NCBI GenBank assembly: GCA_910586745.1
Contig: CAJUJZ010000072.1
Span: 1-11,453, forward strand
DNA: 11,453 nt
Reading direction: 5' to 3'
Source: an uncultured Mucispirillum sp.
Lineage (GTDB): Bacteria > Chrysiogenota > Deferribacteres > Deferribacterales > Mucispirillaceae
Part shown: positions 6,402 through 11,453 of the stretch, one piece after another
Layout of the letters: each line of letters opens with the position of its first letter
How positions within the stretch are numbered: position 1 is the stretch's first letter
Translations under genes and position numbers: made by a program
The notes under the pieces: model-generated
Seen by the model: only the letters and a program-made list of their open reading frames with translations
Databases searched by the model: none
What the model was told of the DNA's origin: nothing

Positions 6402-7249
6402 TATGGTTTCACTAGGCTTCCTTTTGCAGCAAAGCCTGTATCTTTCATTAATATATCAAGATGAATAGATGCCCAGCCTTCTTTTCCTGCACTGTTATTA
6501 TCTTCGCCAATATATGTTTTTAAGTAACTATTACATTTATGGCATAAGTCAATACGCATATCAGGTTCATCGTCACTGTCTTTTATACTCATCTTTTTCT
6601 GGTCAATATTTTCACAGTATGGGCAGCCTATTCGTTTATAAACCCATTCTGTGCCACAGTGGTCACAGTGCAGAAAACGCTGTCTGCCCCTTTTAGTATG
6701 CTTAAAAAATGCAGTAGATGGCATTTTACCACATACAGGACATATTCCTTTCTGCCACAGATTATCACTGATAAATTTTTCAATGTCTGCCTTTATTCCG
6801 CTTAATGCTTTCTTAATGGAAACCCATGCAAAATATTTAAGCTGCTCTTTTGCAGCACCCAAATTATCTGCCATTTCATTAAGAAATTTGTCATCATCTT
6901 CAAGAACTGCTTTTATTATGCTGCTGCATTTATCTTGAGATAACTCTTTTACAGCTCCAAAAAAGTTCTGCACTTCTTCAGGAAGATCAGCAGTAAGGCT
7001 TTTCTCATCGTTTTTACATATTGTATAAAATACTGCTCCAGCCTTATTTTCTATACCAAACTCAATATCGGTTAAAAATAGGGGTGTGCCTGAAATAAAC
7101 TGCTCTTTAATAGAATCCATATCATGCACTTCCATTAAAACATCACAGTTTTCAAGCATTCTTTCACAAACAGTATTTAAAGCAGCAATATTTTCTAAAT
7201 AAGGATGGCTTTTCACCCATTTTTCTACTGCTTCTAATGTATTTCCCAT
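6401..7249 (-). CDS. fdhE: formate dehydrogenase accessory protein FdhE
   Basis: FdhE is a cytoplasmic, iron-binding maturation factor that interacts with the catalytic subunit of respiratory formate dehydrogenases. The 282-residue protein has a helical N-terminal half and a C-terminal half with four CxxC pairs, the hallmark of the family: Cys170/173 (CPVC), 195/198 (CDHC), 209/212 (CPYC) and 236/239 (CHKC, followed by NSYLKTY). Length fits the family (about 300). The ATG is 5 nt after the fdhA stop, and its ribosome site GGAG lies inside the last codons of fdhA. The downstream desulfurase starts within its stop codon. Synthesis straight after FdhA fits a role in checking or finishing FdhA before Tat export. 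Confidence 0.93.
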   Translation of the reverse strand: MGNTLEAVEKWVKSHPYLENIAALNTVCERMLENCDVLMEVHDMDSIKEQFISGTPLFLTDIEFGIENKAGAVFYTICKNDEKSLTADLPEEVQNFFGAVKELSQDKCSSIIKAVLEDDDKFLNEMADNLGAAKEQLKYFAWVSIKKALSGIKADIEKFISDNLWQKGICPVCGKMPSTAFFKHTKRGRQRFLHCDHCGTEWVYKRIGCPYCENIDQKKMSIKDSDDEPDMRIDLCHKCNSYLKTYIGEDNNSAGKEGWASIHLDILMKDTGFAAKGSLVKP

Positions 7250-7254
7250 TATTT

Positions 7255-10200
7255 CTAAGCTCCTGCTTTTACTACATTAACAAGGCATGCTTTAGTTTCC
7301 TGTATCCATGTATTTGGGTCGCCTGCGTCAATAGTTAAAAGGTTTGTACTTGCAGCACTGCTTAATCCTTTAAAGCCCCAGTTATAAGGCATCCAAACAA
7401 CTGTACATTCTTCACCATTAATATTTAATGTATGTATACGGTTTGTTACCATTGCTTTAACTATCACTTCTCCCCTCGCAGAATTAACTTTAACTTTTTC
7501 ACCGTTTTTTACCCCAAGTTTTTCTGCTAAAGAGACAGGCATTTCTATAAATGTTTCTTTTACAAGCTCATTAAGCCATGGCACATTTCTTGTATATGCA
7601 CCAGAACACCAGTGTTCAGAAACTGCTGATGTGCAAAGAACATAAGGGAAATCTTTTTTATCGCCTATTTCTTGAAATCCTTTTACCCTAGGATAAATTA
7701 AGCATGGGTTAGATGCTACATTTTCATGAAGAATATTTTTAGTAGGACTTTCTACAGGCTCATAAAATTCAGGAAACGGACCATCACCCGGAGTATATGA
7801 CACATCACGAGGTAAAGAGCCTTGTGCTTCAGGGTCTGCATAAACAGCACCAAAAATACGCCCTACCCCTTCCCCAGACATACGGAAAGGTTTTTGACCA
7901 TTTGCTGTATCAGGGCCGTCTACTGCTGATGGCACATCAGGAACATCATATCCTGTCCATCTTTTAACATTTTCATCCCACCATACAAGTTTGTTAGTTT
8001 CATCATAAGGTCTGCCATTTTTATCACATGATGCTCTGTTATAAAGAATATGAATATTGCCAGGCCATGTCCATGCATATCTTGGGAATATACCAAGATT
8101 TCCCGGGTCTGTTTGAAAATCTTTTCTTAAAGTCTGGTTTTCTCCATTTGCATAAACTCCGGCATATACCCAGCAGCCTGTTGAAGTAGAGCCATCTGCC
8201 TGAATTTCGCCTATGCTTTTAAGAAGCTCACCAGTTTTATGATTATATCCGTTAATTTCTTTTAATACAGAATCAGACCGGTTATCAGCAGGATAATCCC
8301 ATTTAACAAGTTTAAAGATTTTATCTTTTTCTTCTGTTGAATCAGCATATTTTTCTCTGATTTTTTGGAAAAGCAGGTCAATTATTTCTATATCTTGTTT
8401 AGCATCACCAAGTGGTTTTAAACCAGCATAACGCCACTGAACAAGACGGCTTGAGTTAATCAATGTTCCTTCTTTTTCTAAAAATGATGCAGCAGGTAGT
8501 AAAATAACTTCTGTATCTATTGTGCTAGGGTCTACACCTTCTCTTTTCTGCCAAAAACATGAAGTTTCTGTTTCAAATGGGTCAGCACAAACAAGCATTT
8601 CTAAATTTTCAAGACCAGCTTGAACAATATTTAAGTTAGGGCTTGTAACAAGCGGATTTTGACCTGTAATATATAAGAATTTCATTTTCTTTTCTAAAGC
8701 TGTTTCAAAAATCCTATATATAGAATAGTTTTGCCCTGCATTTATTTTTGGTAAAAGAGGATAGCAGAAATCATTTTCAGCATTTGCATTTTCACCAAAC
8801 CATGATTTCATTAAATTTACCATAAACTTTCTACGGAAAGTTCCTGAACTTTGTGTCCAGTCATATAAAGTCTGTTGTCTGTGGTTTGGAGTGTTTAAAT
8901 AACCAGGATAGTAGTTAAATAAAACTGCAAAATCTGTAGAACCTTGAACATTTGGCTCACCACGCAGAGCATTAATACCTGTACCCGGTTTACCAACATT
9001 GCCAAGTAAAAACTGCATAACTGTAAAACTGCGGATATTTTGAACACCAACTGTATGCTGAGTCATACCAAGGGCATACATAACTGTTCCAGGACGGTTA
9101 TTTATCATAACTTCTGCAATTTTTTTAATATCTTCTGCAGGAATACCCGTAATATTTGAAGCAGTTTGTAAATCATAGCGTTTATAAAACTCACGCATTT
9201 TCATCATAACACTGTCTGGATGAGTAAGAGAATCAACAACAGGTCTGCCATTAGCATCAAGCTGATAAGCCCATTTTTTCTTATCATAAGAATGTGTTGC
9301 TTCATTATAGCCTGAAAATAAGCCGTCATTAAAGTCATAATCTTTTGAAACAAGCATTGCTGCATTTGTATGTGTTAAAAGATAATCTCTATCATAGCTT
9401 TCTGTTTCAAGAATATAGTTAATTATTGCTCCAAGAAATGCAATATCTGTTCCAGGACGGATTTGAGCATGAATATCTGCTAATTTTGATGTTCTAGTAT
9501 ATCGTGGGTCTACATGAATAACAACAGCACCCTTGTCTTTAGCTCTCATAATCCATTTAGCACTCATTGGGTGGTTTTCAGCAGCATTGGAACCTTCTAT
9601 CAAAATCACTTTAGCATTTTTTAAATCCTGCCATGTATTTGTCATAGCTCCTCTGCCAAAAGCTGTTGATAACGCAGGTACTGTTGATGAGTGACAAAGA
9701 CGAGCCTGATGCTCTAAAAAAGCAACACCCAGCATTTTTGTCATTTTGGCAATAAGATAACATTCTTCATTATGCACCTGTGCTCCGCCAACAAAACTTA
9801 AAGCATCACATCTGTTTACATTATAAGTTTTGCCATTTTCTGTTTCCTGAGATATCCAGTTATCATCACGAACCTGCTTAATTTTTGATGCGATTTTATC
9901 AAGAGCCTCATCCCAAGAAATATCAACCCATTTGTCACTTTTTGGAGCTCTGTATTTAGGAGTTAAATTACGGTTTTCAGAGTTTGGTATTACAGACATT
10001 GAAGCACCTTTACTGCAAAGACCGCCCTCATTAACTATGTGGTCAGAGTCACCCTCCAAATTAATCATTTTTCCATTTTTAACATAACCAACCATGCCGC
10101 ATCCACAAGCACAGAATGTACAAATAGATGTGTATTCTTGTGCATCATCAAGCTTAAAGCCTTTGACTGCTGCTTTAACAGATGGGATATTAAAACCAAA

Positions 10201-10266
10201 GCCTGCCAGCGAAAGACCTGCTCCTGCAGCTGTAGTTTTAAGTAATGTTCTTCTGCTTACTTTCAA
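7255..10266 (-). CDS. fdhA: formate dehydrogenase alpha subunit, Tat-exported, Cys-type
   Basis: This is the catalytic subunit, which oxidises formate to CO2 at a bis-MGD molybdenum or tungsten centre, probably on the periplasmic side. The 1003 residues match the length of FdnG (about 1015). Residues 1-33 form a twin-arginine signal (SRRTLLK, then an Ala/Gly-rich stretch, cleavage near SVKA). A [4Fe-4S] site uses Cys49, 52, 56 and 84. The metal ligand is Cys191, codon TGT at 9694-9696, followed by His192, in RLCHSSTV; E. coli FdnG has selenocysteine there. The GRGAMTNTW segment after it is also conserved. The C-terminal domain (about 870-1000) is the molybdopterin dinucleotide-binding fold. 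The start codon is TTG, supported by AGGAGG 7 nt upstream and by the Tat motif right behind it; no nearby ATG fits. First gene of the five-gene operon. Confidence 0.95.
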   Translation of the reverse strand: MKVSRRTLLKTTAAGAGLSLAGFGFNIPSVKAAVKGFKLDDAQEYTSICTFCACGCGMVGYVKNGKMINLEGDSDHIVNEGGLCSKGASMSVIPNSENRNLTPKYRAPKSDKWVDISWDEALDKIASKIKQVRDDNWISQETENGKTYNVNRCDALSFVGGAQVHNEECYLIAKMTKMLGVAFLEHQARLCHSSTVPALSTAFGRGAMTNTWQDLKNAKVILIEGSNAAENHPMSAKWIMRAKDKGAVVIHVDPRYTRTSKLADIHAQIRPGTDIAFLGAIINYILETESYDRDYLLTHTNAAMLVSKDYDFNDGLFSGYNEATHSYDKKKWAYQLDANGRPVVDSLTHPDSVMMKMREFYKRYDLQTASNITGIPAEDIKKIAEVMINNRPGTVMYALGMTQHTVGVQNIRSFTVMQFLLGNVGKPGTGINALRGEPNVQGSTDFAVLFNYYPGYLNTPNHRQQTLYDWTQSSGTFRRKFMVNLMKSWFGENANAENDFCYPLLPKINAGQNYSIYRIFETALEKKMKFLYITGQNPLVTSPNLNIVQAGLENLEMLVCADPFETETSCFWQKREGVDPSTIDTEVILLPAASFLEKEGTLINSSRLVQWRYAGLKPLGDAKQDIEIIDLLFQKIREKYADSTEEKDKIFKLVKWDYPADNRSDSVLKEINGYNHKTGELLKSIGEIQADGSTSTGCWVYAGVYANGENQTLRKDFQTDPGNLGIFPRYAWTWPGNIHILYNRASCDKNGRPYDETNKLVWWDENVKRWTGYDVPDVPSAVDGPDTANGQKPFRMSGEGVGRIFGAVYADPEAQGSLPRDVSYTPGDGPFPEFYEPVESPTKNILHENVASNPCLIYPRVKGFQEIGDKKDFPYVLCTSAVSEHWCSGAYTRNVPWLNELVKETFIEMPVSLAEKLGVKNGEKVKVNSARGEVIVKAMVTNRIHTLNINGEECTVVWMPYNWGFKGLSSAASTNLLTIDAGDPNTWIQETKACLVNVVKAGA

Positions 10267-10273
10267 AGTAGCA

Positions 10274-10279
10274 CCTCCT
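10274..10279 (-). promoter_or_regulatory. ribosome binding site supporting a TTG start of fdhA
   Basis: A perfect AGGAGG on the minus strand lies 7 nt before TTG at 10264-10266. The strong site probably offsets the weak start codon. The Tat signal begins directly after this TTG, which excludes a downstream start. Confidence 0.85.
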
Positions 10280-10462
10280 AATATTACTTGGAGAAAGAAT
10301 GCTTAGCATATTTAACTTCAAAAAAGGATATAAAATCTGAGTGCTGTATAAATATACAAAAACAGTCTTTTTCCTCTTATTAAATTATCACATTTTTTTT
10401 ATTTTTACAATATATAATATTTTATCTAAAAAGCATAATTAAAGTATTATATTAATAATTTC

Positions 10463-10491
10463 ATTATATATCAATATGTTAACAAACTTAA
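10463..10491 (-). promoter_or_regulatory. weak candidate promoter of the fdh operon
   Basis: TTAAGT and TATAAT on the minus strand are spaced by 17 nt. The -10 is perfect and the -35 matches at three of six positions. It is one of several possible boxes in extremely AT-rich DNA, so confidence is low. Confidence 0.2.
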
Positions 10492-10781
10492 CAAAAGTTT
10501 TATTATATATACACTCATATATTTTCATATATTTTATAACACTGTTATATCTATTTCTAGTAGTAAAAAATATCATATTATACACATTTTATAAATTTAT
10601 CTGATAGATATGTATATATAAAATTATATAGTTTATTATAACCACTGAAAATAAGTAATTTAAAATAATTTTTATACATTGTTGCAATAATTTTTGTATC
10701 AGCAAAATAGAACAGTATATTATATATTTATAAATATTTAATATTTATAGGAAAATTAGTTATTATCTACTATTATTATGA

Positions 10782-11249
10782 CAGACCATAAACAGATGGT
10801 TTATAAGGAAGAACATACATCATTGCTCCACACTTCTGCTGTTATTTATATCTATATTATATATACATACTTCTGGATACTTTAACTTTTAATTATTCAA
10901 GCTGCTTTTTAGCAAGGCTGGACAATTCATCTTTTGCAGCAAAGTAAATTGAATATAATATAATGTGTTAGTATACATGCAGGAATATACTTTTTATTGT
11001 ATCCACTTTCTATATACTTTTCTACTCTGTCTATAACATATTACATTTTTTAGATTTTTTATATGAGCTGCTCACATGAGAAACATTATAAATACAGAAT
11101 ATTTCGCATTAAAAGTTTTATGTAATCAATACTCCTAACCAAAGGTGTTTTTCTGCTGAAAGATTTTCCCACTGTTTACAGACTACTGAGCAGCCTCTGC
11201 AGGCATAGCATTTCTCTACATCATGCAGTATAGCAATTTCTATTGACAT
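10782..11249 (-). pseudogene. decayed second formate dehydrogenase beta subunit gene
   Basis: Read on the minus strand from ATG 11249, the sequence encodes MSIEIAILHDVEKCYACRGC and on to CKQW, nearly the same as the FdhB N-terminus; by eye about 74 of the first 82 bases match. The frame is then lost. The region for the second cluster and much of the third is deleted, a net loss of about 195 bp against fdhB. A degraded stretch follows that matches the fourth-cluster region (YIESGYNKKYIPAC-like) and then a segment reading FAAKDELSSLAKKQLE before a stop. The last 50 bp (10782-10831) match fdhB 4561-4610 at 49 of 50 positions. The middle differs from fdhB far more than the ends and looks like a diverged paralog rather than a fresh copy. 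No ribosome site precedes the ATG. It has the same orientation as the operon and lies about 500 bp upstream of fdhA. Confidence 0.88.
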
Positions 11250-11296
11250 TATTTATAATTACTCAATTTAAAAATAGTTTAGCCTGCAAAAAAGGT

Positions 11297-11408
11297 GGTA
11301 TGATATTTAAATGATTAATGAATATAATATTATTTGAAATAAATATTTGTTTAAACCATAAACTAATACGGCAGGATTAATTTAATTTTTATAAAAAAAC
11401 ATCATACC
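11297..11408. repeat. imperfect inverted repeat bracketing about 90 bp
   Basis: GGTATGATATTT at 11297-11308 matches the reverse complement of 11397-11408 (GGTATGATGTTT) at 11 of 12 positions. The right arm ends 13 bp before the -35 box of the promoter at 11422. It may be a pair of regulator sites, the ends of a small element, or chance. Confidence 0.35.
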
Positions 11409-11421
11409 TGTAAAAAATTAC

Positions 11422-11448
11422 TTGACAATTCCCCCCCCCATTTATAAT
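11422..11448 (+). promoter_or_regulatory. strong promoter with a poly-C spacer, probably phase-variable
   Basis: TTGACA (11422-11427) and TATAAT (11443-11448) are both perfect consensus hexamers. The 15-bp spacer is ATT, a run of about nine C (11431-11439), then ATT. Fifteen is shorter than the optimal 17, so gain or loss of C residues by polymerase slippage would change promoter strength. This layout is known from phase-variable surface genes such as porA and opc of Neisseria. The gene it drives must lie to the right of the window. A run of C this long stands out sharply in this AT-rich DNA. Confidence 0.7.
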
Positions 11449-11453
11449 AGCTG

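Larger units (their letters stand above)
10267..10781. other. AT-rich leader and upstream region of the fdh operon
   Basis: No gene is seen in these 515 bp. On the minus strand a TATAAT (10463-10468) with a weak TTAAGT (10486-10491) at 17-bp spacing could be the operon promoter, giving a leader of about 190 nt, but composition makes this uncertain. Closer to fdhA, GTATAAATATAC (10346-10357) is a short palindrome that might be an operator or part of a nearer promoter. A TTGAT half-site overlaps the -10 candidate but lacks the second half of an FNR box. No riboswitch-like structure was recognised. Confidence 0.5.
11250..11453. other. intergenic end of the window with inverted repeat and promoter
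   Basis: No gene is seen. The stretch holds a 12-bp imperfect inverted repeat (11297-11308 and 11397-11408) and, at its end, a strong plus-strand promoter that reads out of the window. Confidence 0.6.

Noticed and set aside
5719..6938. Open frames on the plus strand opposite the desulfurase and fdhE genes
   Set aside because: They lie fully antisense to well-supported genes, have no ribosome sites and encode no recognisable protein.
10463..10476. Possible FNR box (TTGATATATAATGA on the minus strand) before the fdh operon
   Set aside because: Only the TTGAT half matches; the second half should be ATCAA. In this AT-rich DNA a half-site is not evidence.
10387..10780. CRISPR array, tRNA or other RNA gene in the long AT-rich leader
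   Set aside because: No regularly spaced repeats, no cloverleaf and no GC-rich structured segment is visible.

Overview
The window is very AT-rich DNA from what looks like a Gram-negative anaerobe. It encodes a lipid A deacylase-type outer-membrane protein, a lipoprotein, and a Tat-exported respiratory formate dehydrogenase. Base composition and gene content would fit a low-GC Deferribacterota such as Mucispirillum, but no marker gene here proves the taxon, so treat that as a guess.

Left part (1-1732): a minus-strand LpxR-family outer-membrane protein (227-1237) with a plausible promoter, then about 500 bp without a gene that holds one degenerate copy of an intergenic repeat.

Middle (1733-3475): three plus-strand genes of unknown function, rich in Asn, Ile and Lys. 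The first encodes a small exported protein and is split by a one-base frameshift at a GGGG run (1805-1808). The second is a lipoprotein and the third is a soluble 266-residue protein. Similar repeat blocks in the same order and orientation lie on both sides of the trio (1477-1564 and 3607-3656). The right-hand copy is part of a larger imperfect palindrome.

Main block (10266 down to 3774, minus strand): a tight five-gene operon, fdhA - fdhE - class V aminotransferase/cysteine desulfurase - fdhB - fdhC, ending in a hairpin at 3744-3767. FdhA is the molybdenum/tungsten catalytic subunit, with Cys191 in place of selenocysteine. FdhB carries four [4Fe-4S] clusters and a membrane anchor. FdhC is the diheme cytochrome b that passes electrons to quinone. 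FdhE is the maturation chaperone. The desulfurase probably supplies sulfur for cofactor activation or Fe-S assembly. FdhD, the usual sulfur carrier, is not in the window.

Right end (10267-11453): the operon leader, then a decayed second fdhB (11249 down to 10782) with internal deletions and stops. One 50-bp stretch of it is almost identical to the live fdhB. The window ends in a plus-strand promoter with perfect -35 and -10 hexamers separated by a 15-bp spacer made mostly of a run of about nine C. This has the layout of a phase-variable promoter for a gene lying just beyond the window.
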